A stretch of DNA of 64,000 nt from Tritonibacter multivorans (GTDB taxonomy: Bacteria > Pseudomonadota > Alphaproteobacteria > Rhodobacterales > Rhodobacteraceae): contig NZ_CYSD01000042.1 in NCBI RefSeq assembly GCF_001458415.1, positions 248,001 through 312,000 of the forward strand, given 5' to 3'. Position 1 is the stretch's first letter; each line of letters opens with the position of its first letter. Shown here one piece after another: positions 46,088 to 54,660 of the stretch. A program made the translations under genes and the position numbers. The notes below the pieces were generated by a model. It was given only the letters and a program-made list of their open reading frames with translations, did not search any database and was not told where the DNA came from.

Positions 46088-46429
46088 TTAGCCGCCTTTT
46101 TTAACCCGAGTGGTCAGCGCGCAGGCTTCTGCGCTGTCCTGCAGGTCGTCCTGCGCAAAAGTTTTGAACGAGGGCTCATCCATGAGCCATCTCGAAAAGA
46201 AATCAAAATCACCGCTGCTCGCTCTGGTTTCGAGGTAGTGGTCAAGCGCCGCGATGCTGTCCCAGTTATGGGTCACGAAAATCTGGTAGCTGCCGATGTC
46301 GCGCGTCATAGACGCCCCAAGGCAGCCGGGAAAAACCTTTGTTTCCTCAATCATGTCCGCAATATGCGCGACCACGTCCCCGTAATGTTCGAGCTGGGGG
46401 CGCACAGTCACTTCTACAACTTGGGGCAA
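46088..46429 (-). CDS. ABM-fold (antibiotic biosynthesis monooxygenase-like) protein 1
   Basis: About 113 residues. The ferredoxin-like ABM pattern is clear: VVEVTVRPQLEHYGDVVAHIADMIEETKVFPGCLGASMTRDI, then YQIFVTHNWDSIAALDHYLETR. The start appears to be TTG with only a weak Shine-Dalgarno site, so the N-terminus is uncertain. Family members often act on quinols or as stress-induced small enzymes. It converges with ccmG. Confidence 0.65.
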   Translation of the reverse strand: MPQVVEVTVRPQLEHYGDVVAHIADMIEETKVFPGCLGASMTRDIGSYQIFVTHNWDSIAALDHYLETRASSGDFDFFSRWLMDEPSFKTFAQDDLQDSAEACALTTRVKKGG

Positions 46430-46462
46430 TATTCCGCTTCTCGATGGTTTTACGATGCTGAC

Positions 46463-46478
46463 CTTACCTTATGGTAGG
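46463..46478 (-). promoter_or_regulatory. CTTACCTTATG motif upstream of ABM protein 1
   Basis: CTTACCTTATG (46463-46473) within TACC-TTAT-GGTA, 34-44 bp upstream of the ABM gene. The same 11-mer recurs at 46957-46967 upstream of the second ABM gene. Candidate shared operator. Confidence 0.35.
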
Positions 46479-46559
46479 AACAGGCAACACCAATCCAACT
46501 TTCGCAGAAAACTGACTCTGTGACTCTTTGGTCAGCTTTTTGCTTACTCAAGGTTGAGT

Positions 46560-46859
46560 TTAGTCTTCTCCCAAAGGTTCCGGTGCGAAGACCTGCACCT
46601 GCATTTCCTGTTCCAGAACGCGGCCCTGATCGGCAAAAGCGCCTTGGTCAATGGCGGCATTCATGAAGGCGTAGAAGGCTTCTTCGTTGGTCCAGGTGCT
46701 ATAGGCGCGGATCAGACTTTCGTCGCGGTTCGAGAACAGGCGCGTTTCCAGCCGGTCAGGGTTCTTAAGATCCGCCGAGATAAAGGTTTGAATGCGTTTT
46801 AGGACATCGTCGAAGCATTCTTTGACCGGATTATATGTGATGTGAAAAGAAACAGTCAT
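46560..46859 (-). CDS. ABM-fold protein 2
   Basis: 99 residues: SFHITYNPVKECFDDVLKRIQTFISADLKNPDRLETRLFSNRDESLIRAYSTWTNEEAFYAFMNA. The same ferredoxin-like ABM layout as its neighbour but only distantly similar. Start ATG with no clear Shine-Dalgarno site. A 130 bp spacer separates it from ABM protein 1. Substrate unknown. Confidence 0.65.
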   Translation of the reverse strand: MTVSFHITYNPVKECFDDVLKRIQTFISADLKNPDRLETRLFSNRDESLIRAYSTWTNEEAFYAFMNAAIDQGAFADQGRVLEQEMQVQVFAPEPLGED

Positions 46860-47155
46860 TGGATGTAATACTTTGTGGAGGAGGGCGCATCCGGCTTTGA
46901 AACGGATAAGGAATCACCGAATGAGCTGGATATATTGTCTTCTTTTGCTAAGTGCACTTACCTTATGACGTTAAAATTCAGTAAAATAGGGGATGTCTTC
47001 AAAAATCAATCCCATTCTGAGTGGTTCCAATCAGGAAACAACGCTGTGGTCAGCCGCCCTGTGACAGGCGGGATCACCGGCTCTCAAGAATGATTGATTG
47101 GCCAGTGCGACACAGAATGCTTAAACCAGAAGCCCTAACAAAAGGGTAGCAACGC

Positions 47156-47875
47156 ATGCGACGTACTGGACAATCCTTGGGCCTGATTTTGGCAGCGCTG
47201 ACCGCGAGTTTTGCCGTCCCATCCTGGGCCGAGCCGACGCGTCATGGCCCGGTGGTGGTAGAGCTTTTTACTTCGCAGGGCTGTTCGTCCTGTCCGCCTG
47301 CGGATGCGTTGCTGCATGATTTGCAGGACAGCCCCGATGTGCTGCCGCTTGCGCTGCATGTGGACTACTGGGATTACATTGGCTGGAAAGACAGTTTTGC
47401 GCGCCCCGCACATGCGGATCGGCAGCGGGTCTATGCCCATCACGGCGGCCGCAATATGATCTACACACCGCAGATGGTGATTATGGGGCAACAGGACGTG
47501 GTCGGGGCAGATGTCAGGGCGCTGCGCGCCGCGATAGCGGTCCACGACGGGCAGGCCGCTCCTGTCGCAATGGAGCTGAAGGGCGCCAGCAATGAGCTGC
47601 TTCTGACCCCTGCGCCGGGCGCTGCCGCATTGCCGGCTCTGGACGTTGTTCTGGTGCGGTATGCCCGCGCCCAGAGCGTCAAGATCCTGCGCGGAGAGCT
47701 GGCCGGCCACGAGCTGAGCTATGCCAATATTGTCACCGATATGGTTCCACTGGCCCGCTGGGATGGGCAGAGCGACCTGTCAGTGGCATTGGAGCCCGCG
47801 GCTGATGGGCTGGAAGAGGCCGTTTTCATTCAGGAAGCAGGGGGCGGGCGCATTCTTCTGTCCGCGCGCCGCTGA
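47156..47875 (+). CDS. Exported DUF1223 protein (thioredoxin-like, PPADALL motif)
   Basis: 239 residues. An N-terminal signal peptide (LGLILAALTASFAVPSWA) is followed by VVVELFTSQGCSSCPPADALLHDL with a CxxC (residues around 43-46), then LALHVDYWDYIGWKDSFARP and RNMIYTPQMVIMG. This is the DUF1223 family. A thiol-disulfide role in the periplasm is inferred from the CxxC. AGGG lies before the ATG. Confidence 0.85.
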   Translation: MRRTGQSLGLILAALTASFAVPSWAEPTRHGPVVVELFTSQGCSSCPPADALLHDLQDSPDVLPLALHVDYWDYIGWKDSFARPAHADRQRVYAHHGGRNMIYTPQMVIMGQQDVVGADVRALRAAIAVHDGQAAPVAMELKGASNELLLTPAPGAAALPALDVVLVRYARAQSVKILRGELAGHELSYANIVTDMVPLARWDGQSDLSVALEPAADGLEEAVFIQEAGGGRILLSARR

Positions 47876-47881
47876 TCGGGC

Positions 47882-48784
47882 TTAGCCCGCTTTGCGTTGC
47901 GCGGCTTTCCAGCGGCGGTGGATCCAGAACCATTGCCCCATATGGTCCCGCGCGACCTCTTCGAGATCCTGAAGCACGGCACGGGTCATGGTTTCAGCGT
48001 CCGATGCCGGGACTTCGGCATTCATGCGCACCTCAAAGTCCAGACCGTTTTCCTTGCGGATGCCATAGACCGGGATGAAAGCCGCATTGTACTTGAGCGC
48101 CAGCTCTGCGGGCACCAGCGAGGTTTCGGCCGCTTGGCCAAAAAACGGAAGCTCCACCCCGCCATAGGTATGCACATCGGCGACAATGGCGATAATGCCG
48201 CCTTTCTTGAGGTGGCGCACCAGCTCCACCATCCCGCGTTTTCCCTGCTCAAACATGGGCTTGCCGGTGGCTTCAATGGCTTCCACGTAATGTGCGTTGA
48301 AATAGGGGTTGGCCATACGCCGATACAGCGACCCCATGGGGTGCCCCATCTGCGTCAATTTAGAACGCGCCGCGTCGTAGTTGCCAAAATGTGCCGTCAC
48401 CAAAACCACAGGACGCCCCGCCGCGCGCGCGGCCTCGAAGGCTGCGAACCCGTCACCGGTGATCTGCGCCTGCGCTGCACGTTTGCGAAAGGGCGCGCCT
48501 GCATAGAGCTCGGACAGGGTGCGGCCAACATTGTCGCAGACTTCAGCTGTGATGCGATTGACCTCTGCCGGGCTCAACTGCGGAGACGTCAGCGCAAGGT
48601 TTTCACGCACCCGTTTGTCGTAACCCGCAACCGGGGCCGCAAGGCGCATAATGCGTCCCATCATTGGAACACGCCATTCATAGGGCAGCAGGCCAATCCC
48701 GCCAATCAAGGTGCGGAGGGCAAGGTTCTCCACATAATAGCGGGCCTTTTCCTTGCGGGTCAGCAGGGCGGGATCTTTGGGCAT
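47882..48784 (-). CDS. Lysophospholipid/lauroyl acyltransferase, LpxL/LpxM-like
   Basis: 300-residue membrane-associated acyltransferase. The catalytic HX4D is in VTAHFGNYDAARSKL (about residue 128). GSLYRRMANPYFNAHYVEAIEATGKPMFEQGKRGMVELVRHLKKGG and DVHTYGGVELPFFGQAAETSLVPAELALKYNAAFIPVY are the conserved LPLAT blocks. It probably adds a secondary acyl chain to lipid A. The start has no strong Shine-Dalgarno site. Confidence 0.85.
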   Translation of the reverse strand: MPKDPALLTRKEKARYYVENLALRTLIGGIGLLPYEWRVPMMGRIMRLAAPVAGYDKRVRENLALTSPQLSPAEVNRITAEVCDNVGRTLSELYAGAPFRKRAAQAQITGDGFAAFEAARAAGRPVVLVTAHFGNYDAARSKLTQMGHPMGSLYRRMANPYFNAHYVEAIEATGKPMFEQGKRGMVELVRHLKKGGIIAIVADVHTYGGVELPFFGQAAETSLVPAELALKYNAAFIPVYGIRKENGLDFEVRMNAEVPASDAETMTRAVLQDLEEVARDHMGQWFWIHRRWKAAQRKAG

Positions 48785-48949
48785 AGGGACGGCCTGGTTC
48801 GTTTGTGAAAGTCAGGCGTTTTTACAGGGCGCGCGTGCCCGGGTTTCGGCCTGTTCAGGGGCTGCACAATAAGCGCAAGCTGTCCGGTGTACAAGAAACC
48901 ACAGCGCCAATTTTGCGACCTGCGCCGATGTGCGCGCACCACAAAGCCG

Positions 48950-48980
48950 CGCGCTCCGGACCGCAAGGGCCCGAAGCGCG
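48950..48980 (-). terminator. Possible terminator after fliG
   Basis: CGCGCT / AGCGCG outer stem with a partly paired GGGCCC/GGTCC-like interior, about 7-37 bp beyond the fliG stop. The T-tract is weak (GGCTTTGTGG). Confidence 0.4.
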
Positions 48981-48986
48981 AGAGGC

Positions 48987-50099
48987 TTATTCTTCTTCTT
49001 CTTCGTCGGACTTCAGTTCGATGTCGCCATTGGTGACCAGTTCGCGCAGCATCGACACGATCATCGCAAAGGCCGCTTCGCCCGTGGCTTTCTTCACCTT
49101 GCCCAGCTGGCCTGCTTCTTCGCGCAGGTTGGCGGCCATACGACCCGACATATTGGCCAGCAGGAATTCGCTGGTGGCAATGTCTTCTTCGTCGGTGGCA
49201 TAGGCAATGGCAGTGGTCAGATCCTGCGGGGTAACCGCGCGGATGACCTTCTGGACGTCCATCTTGTCGACCTTCTTGGCGATCAGCGCATAGGTGAAGA
49301 CGGATTTGCGCACGTCGGCGGCGAATTCTTCGTCTTCTTCGTCCAGCGCGGTCAGCACTTCTTCGCGCTTTTCCGACTGCGACTGGGTCAGGATCGATCC
49401 CAAACGCTGGCCCGGTGTTTCGTCAAAGGCGATGTCAGGACGGGCCTCGACCTGTGCGGCCAGTGCGGTGCCAATCTTGTCGACGGTGTCCGGGCTGACA
49501 CTGCCGGTCTGGCTGACCGCATAGGTGATGCGGCGGGCAACCGGGCCAGGCAGGGACTGCAGCATCAGGGCCGCTTTGCCGGTGTCCAGTTTGGACAGCA
49601 TGACGGCGGCAACCTCGGTGCTTTCGGCCATGGCGATTTTGGCCAGTTCTTCGGCATCCAGTTTGCGCAGGCGATCCCATGGGTCGCCAAACTGGCGCAC
49701 GCCCGCTTCGCGGCGCAGCCGTGAATAGGTGTGGCGCGAGATTTTGCCTTCCATCGCATTCAGCGCACCGGCCAGACCGTCTGGAAAGGACAGGCCCACA
49801 TTGTCCAGTTGGCTGGCAAATTCTTCGGCAACTGCATTCAGGGTCTGACGATCCACAAGGCGCATTTCGCCCATTTGTTTGGTCAGTTCCAGTTGCAGGT
49901 CTTCAGGCAGAGACTCCAATGGAATCTCTGCGCCGTCGTTTAGAAGCAGACGCACGACGATGGCGGCTTTGGCTTTGCCGGAAAGCTGTGTACTGCCACC
50001 AGAGGTGGCAGGTAGTCCGGGAGAGGCAGGCGCCAGATCCGGAAGGCCCCCAAGATCGGGGCCCCCCATGGGCAGCGCCAGGGCTGTAGATTGTTCCAT
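48987..50099 (-). CDS. fliG: Flagellar motor switch protein FliG
   Basis: 370 residues. GSTQLSGKAKAAIVVRLLLNDGAEIPLESLPEDLQLELTKQMGEMRLVDRQTL is the FliG N-domain. Middle and C-domain helices follow, with VFTYALIAKKVDKMDVQKVIRAVTPQDLTTAIAYATDEEDIATSEFLLANMSGRMAANLREEAGQLG holding the torque-generating charged ridge. The C-terminus is very acidic (SDEEEEE). It lies alone, without other flagellar genes within the window. Confidence 0.9.
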   Translation of the reverse strand: MEQSTALALPMGGPDLGGLPDLAPASPGLPATSGGSTQLSGKAKAAIVVRLLLNDGAEIPLESLPEDLQLELTKQMGEMRLVDRQTLNAVAEEFASQLDNVGLSFPDGLAGALNAMEGKISRHTYSRLRREAGVRQFGDPWDRLRKLDAEELAKIAMAESTEVAAVMLSKLDTGKAALMLQSLPGPVARRITYAVSQTGSVSPDTVDKIGTALAAQVEARPDIAFDETPGQRLGSILTQSQSEKREEVLTALDEEDEEFAADVRKSVFTYALIAKKVDKMDVQKVIRAVTPQDLTTAIAYATDEEDIATSEFLLANMSGRMAANLREEAGQLGKVKKATGEAAFAMIVSMLRELVTNGDIELKSDEEEEE

Positions 50100-50176
50100 T
50101 CTTGAACCTTATCCCAAAAAGATTCTCTTTCTGTCAGGGTTCAAGATAGACAGGCAGCCGTAAAGAAAGGCTGAAG

Positions 50177-50737
50177 TTAGTAGTTAATTGTCTGCCCAGT
50201 TTCGATTGCCTGACGCAACGAGACCTCGGCCCAGGTTCCCTCACCGCCGCGGGCGCGAATTTCTTTCCATTCACGCAGGGCTTCGACGTATTTACCTTCG
50301 GAAACAAACCCTTGCGCCATATAGCTGCGGGCAAGGATATTGTCGGGGTTCTGGGCGATGGCCTGCTGGTAGAACCCGTTCGCAAGGTCAGTGCGACCCA
50401 GCTTTCGGTTGGTAAATCCCCAATAGGTCAGGACGCGGTCATTCTTTTGATCCGGGTGCGCCGCCAGCACGGCCTGGGCGTCTTCGAACCGGTCCAGATA
50501 GGCCAGCTCGCGCGCGGTTTCCAGCAGTTCGTCGGCGTTCATCGAGGACTTCTCGGGCTTCACACATTTGCCGAGTTCTTTGTCAAAGACACGTTTGCCC
50601 CAGCATTTTTTGGTGTCAGCCGACGGCTTGGGCGGGGTGGAGGTGTCGCCACCGGCGGCAAATACCGGCGCGGCAACAGTCAGCGCGGGCAGGACAAGGG
50701 CCAGTGTGGCGGCATGAGCAAAGGCTGAAATACGCAT
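50177..50737 (-). CDS. Exported tetratricopeptide-repeat protein
   Basis: 186 residues with a signal peptide (MRISAFAHAATLALVLPALTVA, then APVFA). Three TPR-like repeats span about residues 75-165 (ex. DRVLTYWGFTNRKLGRTDLANGFYQQAIAQNPDNILARSYMAQGFVSEGKYVEALREWKEI). A short Cys-containing KKCWGKRVFDKELGKCVKPE segment precedes them. Periplasmic scaffold, function unknown. GGAG lies 11 bases before the ATG. Confidence 0.75.
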   Translation of the reverse strand: MRISAFAHAATLALVLPALTVAAPVFAAGGDTSTPPKPSADTKKCWGKRVFDKELGKCVKPEKSSMNADELLETARELAYLDRFEDAQAVLAAHPDQKNDRVLTYWGFTNRKLGRTDLANGFYQQAIAQNPDNILARSYMAQGFVSEGKYVEALREWKEIRARGGEGTWAEVSLRQAIETGQTINY

Positions 50738-50830
50738 GGGGTCAGATCTCCAATGAGTTATCTAAGTTGCTTGTACTTAGTGAACACGGCAAATTGGAAA
50801 AACCAATCATCACGGGTGCGTGATTTCGTA

Positions 50831-50856
50831 AAAAAACCTGCCGCGTGTGCGGCAGG
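50831..50856 (-). terminator. Terminator after purB
   Basis: On the minus strand, perfect 8-bp stem CCTGCCGC / GCGGCAGG with loop ACAC, followed by TTTTTT. It begins 29 bp after the purB stop. Confidence 0.88.
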
Positions 50857-50884
50857 CTTCTGTTTTCTGGCAAGAGGGGCGAAA

Positions 50885-52189
50885 TTATTCGCCGAACACG
50901 CGTTTGAAAATCGTGTCCACGTGTTTGGTGTGATAGCCCATGTCGAACTTTTCGTTGATGCCATCGACACCCAGCGCTTTGACGACGTCTTCGTCACCCA
51001 GCAGCTCTTCGCGGAAGTCGGTGCGGAATTCCCAGACCTTCAGGGCGTTGCGCTGCACCATGACATAGGCGTCTTCGCGGGAAACGCCAGCTTGGGTCAG
51101 CGCCAGCAGCACGCGCTGCGACATCACCAGACCGGGGAACTTGTTCATGTTGTCGAGCATGTTTTCCGGGAAAACCAGCATCTTGTCGATCACACCGGTC
51201 AGACGCGCCAGCGCAAAATCCAGCGTCACACAGGCGTCCGGGCCAATCGCGCGCTCAACCGACGAGTGCGAGATATCACGCTCATGCCAGAGCGCGACGT
51301 TTTCCATCGCCGGGATCACGGCTGCGCGCACCAGACGGGCCAGACCTGTCAGGTTTTCGGTCAGAACCGGGTTCTTCTTATGCGGCATCGCCGAGGAGCC
51401 TTTTTGGCCCATGGAGAAGAACTCCGCACCTTCCAGAACTTCGGTCCGCTGCATGTGGCGGATTTCAATTGCGACGTTTTCAATAGACGACGCAATCACG
51501 CCGAGCGTCGCAAAGAACATCGCGTGACGGTCGCGCGGGATCACCTGGGTCGAGATCGGCTCTGCGATCAGGCCCAGTTTTTCGCAGACGTGCTGCTCAA
51601 CTGCCGGGTCGATATTGGCAAAGGTGCCAACCGCGCCGGAAATCGCACCGGTGGCGATCTCTTCGCGGGCCAGTTTCAGACGCGCAAGGTTGCGGTCCAT
51701 TTCAGCGTAGAAACGGGCAAATGTCAGACCCATGGTGGTGGGTTCGGCGTGGATGCCATGCGAACGGCCAACACGCACGGTGTCTTTGTGTTCGATCGCG
51801 CGCTTCTTCAGCGCCGCCAGGAGGGCGTCCATGTCCTTGATCAGGATGTCAGCAGAGCGCACCAGCTGCACGTTCAGGCAGGTGTCCAGCACATCTGAGG
51901 AGGTCATGCCCTGATGCACAAAGCGGGCTTCTTCGGAGCCTACGTGTTCGGCGAGATGCGTCAGAAACGCGATGACGTCGTGCTTGGTGACCGCTTCGAT
52001 TTCGTCAATGCGGGCGACGTCGAACTCTACGTCCTTGGCTTTCCATACCGCTTCCGCGTTCTCGCGCGGGATCACGCCCAGATCGGCCTGAGCGTCGCAG
52101 GCATGGGCCTCGATCTCGTACCAGATGCGGAACTTGGTTTCCGGGGACCAGATGGCCACCATTTCGGGGCGGGAGTAGCGGGGGATCAT
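50885..52189 (-). CDS. purB: Adenylosuccinate lyase
   Basis: 434-residue purine enzyme cleaving SAICAR and adenylosuccinate. The family signature SSAMPHKKNPVLTEN (signature loop) is present, plus HDVIAFLTHLAE and RSHGIHAEPTTMGL. I chose ATG 52189 (MIPRYSRPEM) since the GTG at 52201 overlaps the Shine-Dalgarno AGAGG itself. Confidence 0.96.
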   Translation of the reverse strand: MIPRYSRPEMVAIWSPETKFRIWYEIEAHACDAQADLGVIPRENAEAVWKAKDVEFDVARIDEIEAVTKHDVIAFLTHLAEHVGSEEARFVHQGMTSSDVLDTCLNVQLVRSADILIKDMDALLAALKKRAIEHKDTVRVGRSHGIHAEPTTMGLTFARFYAEMDRNLARLKLAREEIATGAISGAVGTFANIDPAVEQHVCEKLGLIAEPISTQVIPRDRHAMFFATLGVIASSIENVAIEIRHMQRTEVLEGAEFFSMGQKGSSAMPHKKNPVLTENLTGLARLVRAAVIPAMENVALWHERDISHSSVERAIGPDACVTLDFALARLTGVIDKMLVFPENMLDNMNKFPGLVMSQRVLLALTQAGVSREDAYVMVQRNALKVWEFRTDFREELLGDEDVVKALGVDGINEKFDMGYHTKHVDTIFKRVFGE

Positions 52190-52286
52190 GGGTGTAATCA
52201 CCTCTCTGTGAAGGAACAGCAGATGCGTGGCGTCTTAGAGGTTATGGGGGTAAGGGGCAAGAGACAGCTTTCGGAGGAATTTGAAA

Positions 52287-52625
52287 ATGCGGCTTTTCCT
52301 TGCATCCCTTTTGGGTTTCTGCGCCGTTTCCGTCCATGCCGATGACTGGCAACGGTTGGAAGGGGCAGCCATCTCTGCCGCGCTGACCGGGCGCACGGTC
52401 GAATATAGCAATGGCGCAACCCAGCGGTTCTCGGAAACGGGCTTTACCGAATACGACCATGGCGAACCCAGCTTTGGCAGCTGGGCCGTGCGCGGCGACC
52501 GGTACTGTTCGGTCTGGCCGCCCTCGGATGTCTGGGCCTGTTTTGACGTGGATGTCGCGGGTGAACGGCTGCGGTTCATGGGCGACCACGAAGATGTCAC
52601 CGAAGGGGTGTTTATTGCGCAGTGA
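52287..52625 (+). CDS. Small exported protein, 112 aa, unknown
   Basis: Signal peptide MRLFLASLLGFCAVSVHA, then DDWQRLEGAAISAALTGRTVEYSNGATQRFSETGFTEYDHG. Two Cys (YCSVWPPSDVWACFDV) probably pair. GGAGG sits nine bases before the ATG. This is a Rhodobacteraceae-type small exported protein with no function I recognise. It is divergent from purB and converges with the hydrolase-OsmC gene 2 bp away. Confidence 0.75.
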   Translation: MRLFLASLLGFCAVSVHADDWQRLEGAAISAALTGRTVEYSNGATQRFSETGFTEYDHGEPSFGSWAVRGDRYCSVWPPSDVWACFDVDVAGERLRFMGDHEDVTEGVFIAQ

Positions 52626-52627
52626 CC

Positions 52628-53869
52628 CTATGCCGGTGCAACAGGCGCAGGCATGGCCATCAGTTTGGTGGCCACCTCTGACTCGCGTTCAAGGGTGCGG
52701 TGCACGGGGCATTTGTCCGCGATTTCCAGTAGTTTTCTGTGCTGTTCTTCGGTGATGGCGCCTTCGATATGGATCTGACGTGTAAAGCGGTCCACCTGCG
52801 CGGGGCCGGTGGGTTGGATATCCTGCGCGTGGACCTTGTCATGGCTGACCTCGACGCAGATCTTGCCGATCCGCCAGCCTTTGCGGCGGATATACATGCG
52901 CAGGGTCATCGAGGTGCAGGCGCCAAGCCCCGCCGCGACGAACCCATAGGGCGACATGCCCTTGTTGGTGCCCCCGTAAGCACGCGGCTCATCCGCATAG
53001 GTGTGATGCTGGGGGCCGTGCTGCACATCCTGCAGGAACCCATCAGGGTCGGCTTCGCTGACGCGGATGATGCCCTCTGGCGCGCCGGGCGGCGGCGCGG
53101 GGCGGCGCATGGGCACGTAACGGCCGGCCCAGGCGGCAATCACCTCGGCGGCATATTCCGCATCCGCCTGATCGCTGATTAGGTGATCGGCATCATCCAG
53201 CGTCACAAAGCTCTTGGGGTGGCGGGCGCATTGAAAAATATCCGAGGCATTGTCGATGCCCACGGTGGCGTCGCGCGGGCTGTGCAGCACCAGCAGGGCG
53301 GCGTCTAGATTGTGGATCGCATCGCGCAAGTTCACACTGCGGATATCCTCAACAAAGGGTTTGCCAATCACAAAGGGTCGCCCGCCCAGCGAAACCTCGG
53401 CTTGGCCCTCCGCCATGATCTGATCCAGCGCGCCTTCAAAGTGATGCGCCACATGGCTGGGGTCAAAGGGCGCACCAAGGGTCGCCACGGCCTTCACACT
53501 GGGCAAACCCGCCCGCGCGCGCAGCACCGCCGCACCGCCCAGTGAATGGCCGATCAGCAGGTCCGGTGCCATGCCGCGCCCGGCCAGATATTGCCCGGCC
53601 GCAATCAGGTCTTCGACGTTGGATGTGAAAGAGGTATTGGCAAATTCGCCCTCGGAATGACCAAGCCCGGTGAAATCAAACCGCAGCACAGCAATCCCCA
53701 TGCCCGCCAGACGCGCGGCAACCCGGCGCGCGGCGGGGATGTCCTTGGAGCAGGTGAAACAATGGGCAAACAGCGCGGTCGCCAACACCGGGCCTTCGGG
53801 CAGGTCCAGCCGGGCGGCAAGCTGATGGCCCTTGTGGCCGGGAAAAGAGATCCGTTCGGTGGTGGACAT
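52628..53869 (-). CDS. Alpha/beta hydrolase-OsmC fusion protein
   Basis: 413 residues. The N-terminal about 250 residues form an alpha/beta hydrolase with the nucleophile motif GHSLGG (about residue 106) and RFDFTGLGHSEGEF, plus a later DHLISD-type Asp/His. The C-terminal about 140 residues are OsmC-like: AYGGTNKGMSPYGFVAAGLGACTSMTLRMYIRRKGW with the reactive Cys, then HIEGAITEEQHRKLLEIADKCPVHRTLERE (second Cys). This bifunctional architecture is known in proteobacteria; the OsmC half is probably an organic peroxide reductase. Confidence 0.88.
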   Translation of the reverse strand: MSTTERISFPGHKGHQLAARLDLPEGPVLATALFAHCFTCSKDIPAARRVAARLAGMGIAVLRFDFTGLGHSEGEFANTSFTSNVEDLIAAGQYLAGRGMAPDLLIGHSLGGAAVLRARAGLPSVKAVATLGAPFDPSHVAHHFEGALDQIMAEGQAEVSLGGRPFVIGKPFVEDIRSVNLRDAIHNLDAALLVLHSPRDATVGIDNASDIFQCARHPKSFVTLDDADHLISDQADAEYAAEVIAAWAGRYVPMRRPAPPPGAPEGIIRVSEADPDGFLQDVQHGPQHHTYADEPRAYGGTNKGMSPYGFVAAGLGACTSMTLRMYIRRKGWRIGKICVEVSHDKVHAQDIQPTGPAQVDRFTRQIHIEGAITEEQHRKLLEIADKCPVHRTLERESEVATKLMAMPAPVAPA

Positions 53870-54056
53870 GGCGGTCTCCTTTGAGCTGAGAGAGGGGCAA
53901 ACGGTGGCGCGGGTGCGGTGTCTGTCCTATAGAGTGGGCGGCCTCTGTGCAGGGTGCAACCTGCGGCTTTGGTTTTGACGAAAAGGTGATAGGCCTGCGC
54001 CTGCGGTTCACGAAATTCGCCTTTTGAATCGCACAAGTGTGTGCCTCGATGCGGGG

Positions 54057-54620
54057 ATGGGTTTTTGGCTTGAGAATGCAATGAAAGACATTGAAGAAAT
54101 TGGATATTTCTCCGCAGATGACGATGCGGACCACAGCCTCTGGGCCGCGCTGTCTGGGTTTGTGGCAACCGCAACGGATCCCTTTGGTCGCGACCCACAG
54201 GTGGGTCATGTCACCGGTTCGGCTTTTGTGCTGTCGCCGGATCGCGAGGCTGTGCTGCTGACCCATCACGCAAAGCTCCACATGTGGCTACAGCTGGGTG
54301 GCCATTGCGATGGCATTGCGGATGTGCCCTTTGTGGCCCTGAAAGAAGCCTACGAGGAAAGCGGATTGCGCCGGATCCAGCCTGTGGGCGATGCGCGCCG
54401 GGTGCTTGATATTGATATTCAGACGATCCCTGCCACAGCAAAAGAGCCAGAGCACCTGCATTACGATGTGCGCTATCTGTTTCTGGCGTCGGATCTGGAC
54501 TTCACGGTCAGCGCGGAAAGCAACGCGCTGCGCTGGGTGCCGCTGGGAGAGCTGGAGGCTTTCAACAACAGTGAAAGCCTGCTGCGGCTGCGCCAACGCA
54601 CCCTGGACTTCTTGTGCTAA
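54057..54620 (+). CDS. NUDIX hydrolase
   Basis: 187 residues from ATG 54057 (alternative ATG 54081). The Nudix box appears as LGGHCDGIADVPFVALKEAYEESGL, a GGHCDG variant in which Asp replaces the usual first Glu; the REXXEE core is KEAYEE. SAFVLSPDREAVLLTHHAKLHMWLQLG forms the preceding strands. It probably hydrolyses a nucleoside-diphosphate-linked compound; substrate unknown. It follows the OsmC gene divergently. Confidence 0.85.
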   Translation: MGFWLENAMKDIEEIGYFSADDDADHSLWAALSGFVATATDPFGRDPQVGHVTGSAFVLSPDREAVLLTHHAKLHMWLQLGGHCDGIADVPFVALKEAYEESGLRRIQPVGDARRVLDIDIQTIPATAKEPEHLHYDVRYLFLASDLDFTVSAESNALRWVPLGELEAFNNSESLLRLRQRTLDFLC

Positions 54621-54648
54621 CCCGCCCAGAGGGGCGGGCGCTGTTTTT
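54621..54648 (+). terminator. Terminator after the NUDIX gene
   Basis: CCCGCCC / GGGCGGG perfect 7-bp stem directly after the stop, loop AGAG, then CGCTGTTTTT. Confidence 0.85.
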
Positions 54649-54660
54649 CATGCTCGCCGT

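Noticed and set aside
46875-47093. 72-codon plus-strand frame in the 296 bp gap before the DUF1223 gene
   Set aside because: Lies in an AT-richer gap with no recognisable family, and no clear ribosome-binding site. Possible but unsupported.
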